DNA of 64,000 nucleotides from Paracoccus caeni (GTDB lineage Bacteria > Pseudomonadota > Alphaproteobacteria > Rhodobacterales > Rhodobacteraceae), in the NCBI RefSeq assembly GCF_016629665.1, contig NZ_JAEPRQ010000001.1, forward strand, positions 62,001-126,000. The letters run 5' to 3'. The position numbers were made by a program, and so were the translations under genes. Positions 20,174 to 29,837 of the stretch are shown here, in pieces (position 1 is the first letter of the stretch; each line of letters opens with the position of its first letter). The notes beneath the pieces were generated by a model. It was not told the origin of the DNA. It was given only the letters and a program-made list of their open reading frames with translations, and ran no database searches.

Positions 20174-20679
20174 TGGCGCGCGGGGAGGTGACGATCCGCC
20201 CCGCGACGGATGCCGATCACGACGCCATCTGGGCGATCCTGAAGCCGGTCTATCGCGCGGGGGAAACCTACTGCATCCCGCGCGACATTACCCGGCCAGA
20301 GGCGCTTGCCGACTGGTTCGCAGCGCCTTTCACCGCCTTCGTCGCTGAACATCGCGGTCGCGTGCTTGGCACCAGCCATATCGGTGCGAACCGCCCGGCG
20401 GGGGGATCGCATGTCGCGAATGCATCCTTCGCGACCCATCCCGAGGCGCGCGGTAAGGGCGTGGCGCGGGCTTTGGCGGAACATGCCAAGTTCTGGGCGC
20501 GCCGGCAGGGCTTTGCCGCGATGCAGTTCAATTTCGTCGTTTCCTCGAATGAAGATGCCGTCCATCTGTGGCAATCGGCGGGGTTCCAGATCGTCGGTCG
20601 CCTGCCGGATGCTTTCCAGCATCCCCGGCTTGGCGCGGTCGATGCGCTTGTGATGTTCCAGAACCTGAAGGAGGCCTGA
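20173..20679 (+). CDS. GNAT family N-acetyltransferase
   Basis: A 168-residue acetyl-CoA-dependent acyltransferase. The acetyl-CoA loop is visible as HPEARGKGVARALAEHA, followed by NFVVSSNEDAVHLWQSAGF typical of the C-terminal half of the fold. The ATG at 20173 shares one base with the stop of the ClpP-like gene (TGATG), with an alternative GTG at 20170. It ends 1 base before the fghA start and therefore belongs to one transcript with its neighbours. Substrate unknown; small-molecule or peptide amines are both possible. Confidence 0.88.
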   Translation: MARGEVTIRPATDADHDAIWAILKPVYRAGETYCIPRDITRPEALADWFAAPFTAFVAEHRGRVLGTSHIGANRPAGGSHVANASFATHPEARGKGVARALAEHAKFWARRQGFAAMQFNFVVSSNEDAVHLWQSAGFQIVGRLPDAFQHPRLGAVDALVMFQNLKEA

Positions 20680-20680
20680 C

Positions 20681-21517
20681 ATGACCCTTGAAACCGTATC
20701 CGAGAACCGCAGCTTCGGCGGCACGCAGGGCGTCTATCGCCACAAATCGCAGGCGACCGGCACCGACATGACCTTTGGCCTGTTCATGCCGGAACTGATC
20801 GCGCATGAGCGGGTGCCGGTTCTGTGGTATCTGTCGGGCCTGACCTGCACCCATGAAAACGCGATGACGAAGGCCGCCGCCCAGCAATTCTGTGCGGAAA
20901 CGGGCATTGCGATCATCTTCCCCGACACGTCGCCGCGCGGCGACGGCGTGGCGGATGACGAGGCTTACGATCTGGGCAAGGGCGCGGGCTTTTATGTCGA
21001 TGCGACCCAGGACCCGTGGAAGCCCAACTATCAGATGTGGCACTATATCGTCCACGAACTGCCGGAGCTGGTCGGCGAGAATTTCGCTATCGACCGAGAG
21101 GCGATGGGCATTACCGGGCATTCGATGGGCGGTCACGGTGCGCTGACCATCGCAATGACCCATCCTCAGCGCTACAAATCTGTCTCTGCCTTCGCGCCGA
21201 TTGCTAACCCGACGGAATCCGACTGGGGCAAGAAGCAACTGGCGGCCTATCTGGGGGAAGACAGTGCCGCGTGGCGCGCCCATGATTCCAGTATCCTGAT
21301 GCAGGAACGCGGCTTTCCGCGCGAAGTGCTGATCGATCAGGGCAGCAACGACCAGTTCATTGACCTGCTCCGCCCCGAGACGCTGGCGCAGGCCATGATG
21401 GCCCGCCGCCAGCCCGGCCAGTTCCGGATGCAGCCGGGCTATGATCACAGCTATTTCTTTGTGCAAAGCTTTATGGGCGATCACGTCCATTGGCATGCTG
21501 AACGGCTGTTCGGGTAA
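20681..21517 (+). CDS. fghA: S-formylglutathione hydrolase
   Basis: Cytoplasmic esterase that releases formate and glutathione from S-formylglutathione, the second step of glutathione-dependent formaldehyde oxidation. The 278-residue alpha/beta hydrolase has the nucleophile Ser148 in GHSMGGHGA, a likely acid in IDQGSNDQF, and the histidine in PGYDHSYFF. LWYLSGLTCTHEN near residue 49 is a family signature. The ATG at 20681 has an AAGGAGG ribosome site. It works with the dehydrogenase at 18329-19456. Confidence 0.96.
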   Translation: MTLETVSENRSFGGTQGVYRHKSQATGTDMTFGLFMPELIAHERVPVLWYLSGLTCTHENAMTKAAAQQFCAETGIAIIFPDTSPRGDGVADDEAYDLGKGAGFYVDATQDPWKPNYQMWHYIVHELPELVGENFAIDREAMGITGHSMGGHGALTIAMTHPQRYKSVSAFAPIANPTESDWGKKQLAAYLGEDSAAWRAHDSSILMQERGFPREVLIDQGSNDQFIDLLRPETLAQAMMARRQPGQFRMQPGYDHSYFFVQSFMGDHVHWHAERLFG

Positions 21518-21533
21518 GAAAGCGCAGCCGTTC
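21500..21533. terminator. Bidirectional hairpin between fghA and flavoprotein gene
   Basis: GAACGGCTG and CAGCCGTTC pair around a 16-base loop. The stem overlaps the 3' end of fghA and reaches the stop codon of the convergent flavoprotein gene. No strong T tract, so a terminator role is likely but not certain. Confidence 0.45.
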
Positions 21534-22414
21534 TACGGCCAGATCAGTGAGCGGTGAACCTGCGCGCCCGCCCAAGCTCCGTCTCCGACTGCAAGTGAGA
21601 CGGAATGCGGCGCGCGGGCCGTATCACCGCAGGCGAAAATGCCGGGAATACTGGTCTGCTTGCTTTCGTCAGTGAGGATCTGGCTGCCAATCGGTGTCGC
21701 CATCAGCGCGCATCCGACCTGTTCGACCAACGATCCCGCCGGATCGGTTCGGGTCGCGGTGAAAAGCCCCGCGAAGGAAAGCACCCGCCCATCGCCAAGT
21801 TCGATATCGGCATCGCCGGTGATCCGGCTGATGGGCGTTTCCTCGATTGCCACCCCTCGAACGGTCAATTCCTCTCGCTGATCCGATTCCAGCGCCACCG
21901 CGCCGTTGAGGAAGAAGGTGATCTCGCCCCATTCGGTCAGCAAGGCCGCCTGATGCACCGACATCGGTCCGGTCGCGATCACGCCGATCCGGCCCTGATC
22001 AAGCTCGTAGCCGTGGCAATAGGGGCAGTGGAACACCGCCTTGCCCCACCGCTCGGCAAGGCCGGGAACGTCCGGCAGCGCATCGCTGACACCTGTCGCC
22101 AGCAGAATACGCCTCGCCGAAACCTCTTCACCTGATTGCAGGGTCACACGGAAATCATCCATGCCGCCACTGATCGCGGTCGCCGTATCGTCGCGCCACG
22201 TCAGCGTCGGATAGGCCTCAAGCTGGCGCTTTGCCTCGGCCCAGATTGCTGTCGGGTCATTGCCGTCCTGTCCCAGAAACCCGTGGGACTGATCCACAAA
22301 GCGATTGCGGCGCTGGCCTGCGTCGATCACCAGAACCTTCCGCCGCGCCCGCAGCAATTGCAGCGCCGCCGCCATCCCCGAATAGCTGCCACCGATCACG
22401 ATCACATCCTGCAT
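21533..22414 (-). CDS. Thioredoxin-reductase-like NAD(P)/FAD oxidoreductase
   Basis: A 293-residue two-dinucleotide-domain flavoprotein. It has the FAD loop VIGGSYSGMAAA at the N-terminus, the pair CPYCHGYE at about residue 130 in the position of the thioredoxin-reductase CxxC, and the ACGDTA motif near the end for FAD binding. Proteins of this type accept thiol or disulfide substrates or other electron acceptors; the true substrate is unknown. The start is set to ATG 22414 with AAGGA upstream rather than the GTG at 22444. An inverted repeat at 22444-22462, 30 bp before the ATG, looks like its operator. Confidence 0.88.
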   Translation of the reverse strand: MQDVIVIGGSYSGMAAALQLLRARRKVLVIDAGQRRNRFVDQSHGFLGQDGNDPTAIWAEAKRQLEAYPTLTWRDDTATAISGGMDDFRVTLQSGEEVSARRILLATGVSDALPDVPGLAERWGKAVFHCPYCHGYELDQGRIGVIATGPMSVHQAALLTEWGEITFFLNGAVALESDQREELTVRGVAIEETPISRITGDADIELGDGRVLSFAGLFTATRTDPAGSLVEQVGCALMATPIGSQILTDESKQTSIPGIFACGDTARAPHSVSLAVGDGAWAGAQVHRSLIWP

Positions 22415-22443
22415 CGCCCATTCCTTGTCATCGCTGAAATTCA

Positions 22444-22462
22444 CGTAACATTATATGTTACG
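22444..22462. promoter_or_regulatory. 19-bp inverted repeat, probable operator
   Basis: CGTAACATTATATGTTACG: 8-base arms CGTAACAT and ATGTTACG match exactly around a TAT centre. It is AT-rich in a GC-rich setting and lies just upstream of the flavoprotein ATG, where a dimeric repressor would block transcription. The regulator is not adjacent, so its family is unknown. Confidence 0.75.
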
Positions 22463-22534
22463 ATTGCTTGCGAAATTCAAGAGCTGCCCGAAACCTTGCG
22501 GTTTGGGTCACTTGAGGTGCTCCTGTTCAGGATC

Positions 22535-23698
<1,164 letters not shown>

Positions 23699-23723
23699 TC
23701 AGCTTCCGTAGCCTCGCACAGGC

Positions 23724-24725
23724 TTAGCGCATTGCCGGATCATCGGCCAGCGCGCGCACCTGATCATGCGTGCGATCCAGCCGCCGGGCGAGACCATCCC
23801 GTATCGCGACCCCTAACACATGCCGGAAAGCCTCAGCATCGTCGCCATAATCCCGCGCCTTCCGCCGCCATTTGACCAGCAAAAGCGGCACCAGCGGCCA
23901 GAACAGCCAGCCCGCCGCCTCGCGATAGGCGATCAGGGCGTTGCGATACATGTAATAGACCTTCCACACCGGGGTCAGGATAAGCCCCGTCGCGCCCTGC
24001 TGCGCCTCGGTGTCATGTTCGAAACGCACCTGTGGGGCAAAGCCGATCCGCAGGCCCTTGCGGCGCATGGACAGGGTGTAAAGCTGATCGTCGCCATAGA
24101 TGAACAGCCGCGGGTCCGGCAATCCCGCCCGCCGAAGCGCCGCGCGCGACAGGAATAGGCCGACGAACGAGGCCATATCCACCTCGACCATCGGGGCGTC
24201 GGGGGCATAGGCCGGGTTCTGGAGATGAAAGCCGTGACGACCCTTGCCGGTCAGCGTCCGCAGAAACTCGCGCCCGCGCCAGAACGGATTGCGATAGGGG
24301 CGGTTCATCTCGCAGACGCGGCCATCGGGATGGAAGACGGCGGCGCCAATAGCATCCCAGCCGGTCAGATCCATGCCGCGAAACGCATCAATCGCGCCGG
24401 GCATCGGGCGACCGTCATCATCCATGACCAAAATCCAGTCGGGATCGAACCGCTTGGCCGTCTCGTCCATCGCCTTTGAAAACCCGCCCGCCCCACCGAT
24501 ATTCGTCGGGTTGCGAAGCACCGTCAGCCGCGAATCGTCAACCGAGGCCAGCCATTCGGCCGTGCCGTCGGTCGAGGCATTGTCGAAGACCACCACCTGC
24601 TGGACCGGCTCATCCAGCAGGCGCAGCACCGTATCGCGCAGCTTTGCAAGCCGCGAATGGGTCACCACGACGGCGGCGAGCACAAGGTCAGTGGGGGCGT
24701 GCAAAGGATGTTGCGGCTGCTGCAT
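23724..24725 (-). CDS. GT2 glycosyltransferase, probable galactofuranosyltransferase
   Basis: A 333-residue inverting glycosyltransferase. The GT-A fold is seen in AAVVVTHSRLAKL, VVFDNASTDGTAEWL, NIGGAGGFSKAMD and the metal motif VMDDDGRP (DDD). GlfT/RfbN-type sequence (N-x-GGAGGF) is usual for enzymes that use UDP-galactofuranose or dTDP-rhamnose. Being directly upstream of glf and co-oriented, it most likely adds galactofuranose to a surface glycan. A short hydrophobic stretch near residue 270 may touch the membrane. Confidence 0.88.
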   Translation of the reverse strand: MQQPQHPLHAPTDLVLAAVVVTHSRLAKLRDTVLRLLDEPVQQVVVFDNASTDGTAEWLASVDDSRLTVLRNPTNIGGAGGFSKAMDETAKRFDPDWILVMDDDGRPMPGAIDAFRGMDLTGWDAIGAAVFHPDGRVCEMNRPYRNPFWRGREFLRTLTGKGRHGFHLQNPAYAPDAPMVEVDMASFVGLFLSRAALRRAGLPDPRLFIYGDDQLYTLSMRRKGLRIGFAPQVRFEHDTEAQQGATGLILTPVWKVYYMYRNALIAYREAAGWLFWPLVPLLLVKWRRKARDYGDDAEAFRHVLGVAIRDGLARRLDRTHDQVRALADDPAMR

Positions 24726-24781
24726 CGCATCTCACTAGCAATGCCGCGAGCGCGCGACAACATCACAAAAGAGGTCCGGGT

Positions 24782-25483
24782 TCAGTCGGCGGCAGGAACG
24801 ACGGGCGCGGTCCATGGCCGGATCTCGGCCTCCATCCAGGTGCCATGCGCGGCGTTCGGAAAAACGATCCAGTCTTCGCCAAAGCGGTCGGCATGTTCCT
24901 CGGTCAGCTTGTGCTGATCTTCCAGCGCCGCCCCGGCGAAAGCGCCGTCGAAATCGTGCAGCGTATCGCCCAGTTGCAGGATGATCCGATGTGCGCTCTG
25001 AACAAAGGCACGACGCTCGGCCTTTGGCGGGCCGAAAAGCAGCACCTGTTCTGCCCGAACCTGCGGCAGGCCAAGGCGGGACAGCATGGCGACGGTCGCC
25101 AGCTTGTTCTCTTCAAAGCGATCCGAGACGTAGAAGATCGTTACTCCCAGCCGGTCGGCCAGCGCGAAGAAATCGGCGGCTCCGGGGATCGGATGCGGCT
25201 GACCTTCACGTTCCCACAGCTTCCAGGTGTCGGCATTGTTCTGATGCCCGCCCGAGGTCATCGCATGGGCCATGATGGCACTGTTGTCGATGATCGTCTC
25301 ATCGATATCCGAAACCACTGCCAACCCTTGCCCCGAACCGCCATTCGCATCGACCGCCGCATTCAGTCGCAGCGTCGCCAGCGCGTAGCATTGACGTTGC
25401 AGCGCCCGCACCTCGGCCGAGCTTTGCTGATAGCGGATGGCGACCGCGTGTTCATGCGGATGGCGGTCGGGTCTGTCGGTCAT
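24782..25483 (-). CDS. HAD acid phosphatase, e(P4) type, no signal peptide
   Basis: A 233-residue phosphomonoesterase of the class C / lipoprotein e(P4) HAD group. It has the nucleophile motif VVSDIDETIIDN and the metal motif LGDTLHDFDG, the DDDD signature of the class. Unlike its tandem paralogue (25542-26318) it starts MTDRPDRHPHEHA with no signal peptide or lipobox, so it should stay in the cytoplasm. The ATG at 25483 has an AGGAT site; an upstream in-frame extension is not signal-like either. It probably acts on nucleotides or other phosphoesters. Confidence 0.88.
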   Translation of the reverse strand: MTDRPDRHPHEHAVAIRYQQSSAEVRALQRQCYALATLRLNAAVDANGGSGQGLAVVSDIDETIIDNSAIMAHAMTSGGHQNNADTWKLWEREGQPHPIPGAADFFALADRLGVTIFYVSDRFEENKLATVAMLSRLGLPQVRAEQVLLFGPPKAERRAFVQSAHRIILQLGDTLHDFDGAFAGAALEDQHKLTEEHADRFGEDWIVFPNAAHGTWMEAEIRPWTAPVVPAAD

Positions 25484-25541
25484 CGGAAATCCTGTGGTTG
25501 CGGGCCGGAACCTATGCCCGGCCCGCAGAAAGGTCAAACCT

Positions 25542-26318
25542 TCACCACTCTTCGATGACGGGTTCGGCGTCCCATCCGGTCAGTTCGGCCTCGGACCATG
25601 TACCGTAGCTGGCATTCGGCAGCACGATCCACTCGGCCCCCCATTTTGCCGCTTCCTCGGCGACCGTCGCTTTCTGATCCTCAAGCGGCGTCTTGCGGAA
25701 GCGGCCGTCGAAGTCGTGCAGCGTATCGCCGATCAGCATGATGATCTGATGATCGGCGCTGACGATATCGCGGCGCTCGACCTTGGGCGGGCCAAGCAGC
25801 AGCACGTTTTCTGCGCTGATCTGCGGCAGGCCAAGTTCGGTCAGCGTGGCAAGCGTATGCTCTTTCTGCTCATCGGCGCGGTCCGAGATATAGCGGATCG
25901 CAACGCCAAGGCTGTCGGCGTGATCCAGAAACTCCTTGGCGCCGGGAATCAGCGTGGGCTTGCCGTCCCGCTCCCACGGCAGCCATGTGTCCCAGGCGTC
26001 ATACATATGGCAATTCGCCAGATCGCGGGCCAGAAGCGGGGTGTTGTCGATCACCGTCTCGTCCAGATCGGTCACCACCGCCAGCTTGGCCGGATCTTCG
26101 GCAGCCTCGACCGCCGCATCAAGCCGCAGCGTGGCAAGGTTATAGGCCTGCAATTGCAGCGCTCTTACCTCGGCTGACTGCTGTTGAAACCGCAGACCCA
26201 TGGTGAACTGGGCGACATCGCAATCCCCGGCTGTCGGCGCGGCGTCCTGTGCCAGCGCGGCGGGCGCGGTGATCGCAAGGCATAGAAGGGCGGCAGCGGC
26301 CCCTTTGTAACTGGTCAT
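25542..26318 (-). CDS. HAD acid phosphatase, e(P4) type, secreted
   Basis: A 258-residue periplasmic phosphatase of the same class as its downstream neighbour. Residues 1-23 (MTSYKGAAAALLCLAITAPA and on to ALA) form a cleavable signal peptide without a lipobox cysteine. The catalytic motif is VVTDLDETVIDN and the metal motif LIGDTLHDFDG. Length and core are parallel to the gene at 24782-25483, 58 bp downstream, so the two arose by duplication. Likely role: dephosphorylation of nucleotides such as NMN in the periplasm, by analogy with the e(P4) protein. Confidence 0.9.
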   Translation of the reverse strand: MTSYKGAAAALLCLAITAPAALAQDAAPTAGDCDVAQFTMGLRFQQQSAEVRALQLQAYNLATLRLDAAVEAAEDPAKLAVVTDLDETVIDNTPLLARDLANCHMYDAWDTWLPWERDGKPTLIPGAKEFLDHADSLGVAIRYISDRADEQKEHTLATLTELGLPQISAENVLLLGPPKVERRDIVSADHQIIMLIGDTLHDFDGRFRKTPLEDQKATVAEEAAKWGAEWIVLPNASYGTWSEAELTGWDAEPVIEEW

Positions 26319-26406
26319 CTGACTCTCCCTGACATGTTCTCTCGTGGCGGCTCTGAACGGCCGCTTGAAAGAGGCTATGTGTGCTTGATTGACCAGTCAA
26401 ACAAAA

Positions 26407-27654
26407 TCAGGCAGCCGCCGGTTCGGGTAGTCGCGCGGGCGCTTCGCGGATCGGCAGGTGGATCAGGGCCGAGAAGGCACCGACGCCGACGCCCACCCAC
26501 CAGACGATGGTGTAGTCGCCATAGATGTCGTAGAGCGTCCCGCCCAGCCAGACGCCAAGGAACGACCCAAGCTGGTGGCTGAGGAACACGAAGCCGTAAA
26601 GCGTCCCCATATATCTCAACCCATAGATATAAGCGACCAGTCCCGAGGTCAGCGGCACCGTTGCCAGCCACAGCGCACCCATGACCAGCGAAAAGACGAT
26701 GACGCTGGTTGGCGTGATCGGCATCAGAATGAAGGCGGCCGCCGCGATGGTTCTTAGCGTATAGATGCCTGCAAGCAGGTATTTCTTCGTATATCGCTTA
26801 CCCAGCCAGCCTGCGAAGATCGACCCTGCGATATTCGCCAATCCGATCAGCGAGATCGCGACCGCGCCAAGTGCCGATGTGGTGGTGATGCCGATACTGG
26901 CCAGCATACCCATCGGGTTTATCGGGCCGCACATCTCGGTAATCATTGCCGGGAAATGGGCGGTGATGAAGGCAAGCTGATAGCCGCAGGAAAAGAAGCC
27001 CGCGAAGATCATCAGATAGGACGGATCGCGGAAGGCGCGCTTCAGGACGCTGCCAAGGCTTTCCTCTAATTCGTTGCGGGTGGCGGGTTTGCCGTCGCCC
27101 AGCATCGGCAGGAAGAACAGGCAGGACAGAACCAGCACGCCGAAGATGATGAAGACCGATTGCCAGCTATAGAAGGCCAGCAGAACCTCGGCCAAGGGGG
27201 CGCCGAAGACCTGCCCGGCAGAGCCTGCGGCGGTGGCGATGCCAAGGGCAAGGCTGCGGTTCTCGTCGCTCGCGGCGCGGCCAACGATGGCAAGGATCAC
27301 GCCGAAGCCGGTGCCCGCGACCCCGAAACCGACCATGATTTCCAGCAATTGCACGCCTGCCGGGGTGGTGGCGAAGGCGGTGAGGATCAACCCGGCGGAA
27401 TAGAGAAACGCCCCAAGGATGATGGCGAAGCGGTCGCCCCATTTCTCTGCCAGCGCGCCGAAGATCGGCTGACCGATGCCCCAGGCGAGGTTCTGGATGG
27501 CAATGGCGAGGCTGAATTCGGCCCGAGGCCAGCCGAATTCCTCGCCGATCGGGATCTGGAACACGCCGAAACTGGCGCGCAGCGCGAAGTTGATCAGCAG
27601 GATCAGCGAGCCCCCGATCAGGATCGGGGTGAACAGGCGGGCTTGTGAAGACAT
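26407..27654 (-). CDS. MFS transporter, OFA-like
   Basis: A 415-residue inner-membrane carrier with about twelve hydrophobic segments. The MFS loop between segments 2 and 3 appears as GALAEKWGDRF, and IGEEFGWPRAEFSLA after segment 1 is typical of the oxalate/formate and monocarboxylate branch. Segment 4-5 has the GTGFGVILAIVGR motif. It stands as a single gene on the minus strand, with the flavin monooxygenase gene upstream. Substrate is unknown, with an organic acid anion the likeliest guess. Confidence 0.88.
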   Translation of the reverse strand: MSSQARLFTPILIGGSLILLINFALRASFGVFQIPIGEEFGWPRAEFSLAIAIQNLAWGIGQPIFGALAEKWGDRFAIILGAFLYSAGLILTAFATTPAGVQLLEIMVGFGVAGTGFGVILAIVGRAASDENRSLALGIATAAGSAGQVFGAPLAEVLLAFYSWQSVFIIFGVLVLSCLFFLPMLGDGKPATRNELEESLGSVLKRAFRDPSYLMIFAGFFSCGYQLAFITAHFPAMITEMCGPINPMGMLASIGITTTSALGAVAISLIGLANIAGSIFAGWLGKRYTKKYLLAGIYTLRTIAAAAFILMPITPTSVIVFSLVMGALWLATVPLTSGLVAYIYGLRYMGTLYGFVFLSHQLGSFLGVWLGGTLYDIYGDYTIVWWVGVGVGAFSALIHLPIREAPARLPEPAAA

Positions 27655-27769
27655 GGATGCACCGATGCGGCAGAATATCGCGGCTACCGTTTACCTCTGC
27701 GCGCCGGGAATCAAGACCTACCTGATTGATACGATCCATAAGCGGAATTGATGGAAACGCGGCAAATCT

Positions 27770-28915
27770 TCAATCATAGCCCGCCAGTCTCAGCGCGATT
27801 GATCTGCGCACCCGCGACGATCTGCTGGTCAGCCGCAGCAGCCTGTCCCGGATCAGCCGCCCTGCGGGGTTCGTCAGTGTCGCAATCATCGTCAGTCGGT
27901 CCGTCATCGCCAACACCTTCTGCGCCGCTGCTCTGCGATCCGAGGCATAGCTGTCCAGAACCGTCCCGGACGCGCCGCCGATCACCTGCGCCAGCGCGTC
28001 GGACAGGGCCAGCGCGTCGCGGATGCCCAGATTCATCCCCTGACCGCCCGCAGGGCTGTGAACATGCGCCGCGTCTCCGGCAAGCAGCACGGGGCCGTCA
28101 CGGAAATGGTCGGCCAGCTTGTGATGGACGCGGAAGCGCGAGCCCCAGAGAAGATCGTGGATCGTTACCCGCGTTGCCGGGCCGCGAAGGTCGATGAGGC
28201 GCTGCACATCGGCGATGTGCGGCTGTAGCGGGGCGTTTTCGTATTGCGCAACGATGCGGTAACGGCCGTCCGACATTGGAGCGACGACCATGATTCCATC
28301 GCCCGAGACGAACAGCGATACCTCTTCCTGAGAGATCGGCCAGTCCATCCGCACATCCGCCAGCAGGAACGAGCCATAGCTGTCACCCGGAAAGCCGATC
28401 CCGGCAGCGGTTCGGACCGTGCTGTCTTGTCCGTCGGTGCCAATCAGAAAGCGGGCATCGATGAGGATGTCCTGATCGCCCGAGCGGATCGTCGCCTGAA
28501 TACCCGTGTCGGTCCTCTCGTAGCCTGTCAGCCGGGCCGGGCGCATGGTGTTGCCGCCGAGCGATTGCAGATGTTCAAGCAGGATCGCCTCGGTCTCGTC
28601 CTGTGGGATCATCAGGGCATAGGGGGTTGGTGACGGAAGGGACGAGAAATCCGTCTGAAACAGCACCTGATCGCGGTTGCGGATACGGGTTTCGCGCGCC
28701 TTGATGCCTTGATTGATCAGTCTTTCGGCAACGCCAAGCTGGCCCAGACTGTCCAGCGTCGCGGCATGGATGACCGCCGCCCGAGAGGTGTTTTGCGCCT
28801 CTGGCAGCGCGTCGAGGATCAGGAAATCGATGCCTCGCTGCGCCAGCCCGATCGCGGTGCAAAGACCCGCCGGACCGGCGCCGATGATCAGAACGTCTGT
28901 GGTCAGTTCGGACAT
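27770..28915 (-). CDS. FAD-dependent aromatic monooxygenase
   Basis: A 381-residue flavoprotein monooxygenase of the PHBH/phenol hydroxylase group. Visible are the FAD loop LIIGAGPAGLCTAIGLA at residue 8, the IGTDGQDSTVR dual-function motif (DG) at about 175, and the GDAAHVHSPAGGQGMNLGIRDA motif near 285. No thioredoxin-like C-terminal domain as in phenol hydroxylases. It should insert oxygen into an aromatic or polyketide-like ring using NAD(P)H. The substrate cannot be inferred, and the neighbours give no pathway. Confidence 0.88.
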   Translation of the reverse strand: MSELTTDVLIIGAGPAGLCTAIGLAQRGIDFLILDALPEAQNTSRAAVIHAATLDSLGQLGVAERLINQGIKARETRIRNRDQVLFQTDFSSLPSPTPYALMIPQDETEAILLEHLQSLGGNTMRPARLTGYERTDTGIQATIRSGDQDILIDARFLIGTDGQDSTVRTAAGIGFPGDSYGSFLLADVRMDWPISQEEVSLFVSGDGIMVVAPMSDGRYRIVAQYENAPLQPHIADVQRLIDLRGPATRVTIHDLLWGSRFRVHHKLADHFRDGPVLLAGDAAHVHSPAGGQGMNLGIRDALALSDALAQVIGGASGTVLDSYASDRRAAAQKVLAMTDRLTMIATLTNPAGRLIRDRLLRLTSRSSRVRRSIALRLAGYD

Positions 28916-28960
28916 GATGGCCCCTTGCGCGATGCCACCACAACGCCGGTTGACGCGGGA

Positions 28961-29554
28961 TCAGTTCCGGCGCCCGGCCTCGTTCTGGATCGAGAAGCGC
29001 GAGGCGGGGATCGAGGCGACGCTTCGCAATTCGCCCAAGATCACCGTGGTTTTCTGGCCCGCGTCGTCGGTGACGACCCATTGGCGAAGCTGGGTTGGGC
29101 TGCTGAACAGCATCTGAATGTTGCCGTATTGCGGGTTTTGTGGATCTTGGGCGGTGACGGTGGTGGCGTTTTCGGTTTCACCGTGGGCGGTGACCATATT
29201 GGCACGCGCCAGATCGACATTCGCGGCAAGGATGATCGACAGCGGCGTTTGCGACAGCGGATATTGCTGCGGCCCGCCCGAGGATTTCGGGTCGAAGATC
29301 GCGACATTGCCGCCAGAGGCCAGCACCAGCGTATTGTCGTTGTTGTATTCGAACCGCACCCGGCCCGGACGCTGGATATAGACCGTGCCGGTCGAAATGG
29401 TGCCGTCCGGGTTCACTTGGGTGAATTCGGATTGGACCGTGCGCAAGCTGTTGAGATAGCGCGAGATTTCGTTCAGCGAGATTTTCTCGGCCAGTGCCGG
29501 GAAGGCGAGGCCAAGGACGAGGACGGGCGCAAGGGCGAGCGATCTGATGTTCAT
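28961..29554 (-). CDS. lolA: Outer-membrane lipoprotein carrier LolA
   Basis: Periplasmic chaperone that carries lipoproteins from the LolCDE complex to the outer membrane. The 197-residue precursor has a signal peptide MNIRSLALAPVLVLGLAFPA ending at ALA, followed by the half-barrel fold with YLNSLRTVQSEFTQVNPDG and RPGRVRFEYN, both family signatures. The ATG at 29554 with AGGATAT upstream is preferred over an in-frame codon at 29593. In Rhodobacteraceae lolA commonly stands near ftsK, which is not seen here. About 230 bp upstream lies a phased repeat array. Confidence 0.92.
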   Translation of the reverse strand: MNIRSLALAPVLVLGLAFPALAEKISLNEISRYLNSLRTVQSEFTQVNPDGTISTGTVYIQRPGRVRFEYNNDNTLVLASGGNVAIFDPKSSGGPQQYPLSQTPLSIILAANVDLARANMVTAHGETENATTVTAQDPQNPQYGNIQMLFSSPTQLRQWVVTDDAGQKTTVILGELRSVASIPASRFSIQNEAGRRN

Positions 29555-29786
29555 GGGCAGATCATATCCTTTCGTGGTTCGGATGCACATCACGTTCGAA
29601 GGATGGTGCGGGCCGCGAACGCTCGCGCGGTCGTGACGGTTCCGGGGATGACGGTGGGTTGAGAATTGTTTCAGCCGTCATGCAACGGGGCGGGCGTTGC
29701 AATCGGTATTTTCGCAACGGAGAAATGGCAATAGCTGGAAAACCAGCAAATGCTGGGATTTTGGCTGCACAGAGGATGCACCGCGC

Positions 29787-29814
29787 GTACACTGGATGTA
29801 CACAGGCTGTACAC
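29787..29814. promoter_or_regulatory. Three 11-bp phased GTACAC repeats upstream of lolA
   Basis: GTACAC begins at 29787, 29798 and 29809, exactly one DNA turn apart; the last two extend to the palindrome TGTACA. Weaker TGCAC copies occur on the 5' side at about 29765 and 29777. It lies in the 283-bp gap between lolA and the UbiH-like gene, on the promoter side of lolA. A helically phased binding site cluster is the natural reading, but no known regulator matches by eye. Confidence 0.5.
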
Positions 29815-29837
29815 CGCTTGCGTGCGCTGGGTGTTGC

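Noticed and set aside
29797..29813. PpsR/CrtJ-type TGT-N12-ACA site
   Set aside because: The spacing here is 11, and no photosynthesis genes are in the window.
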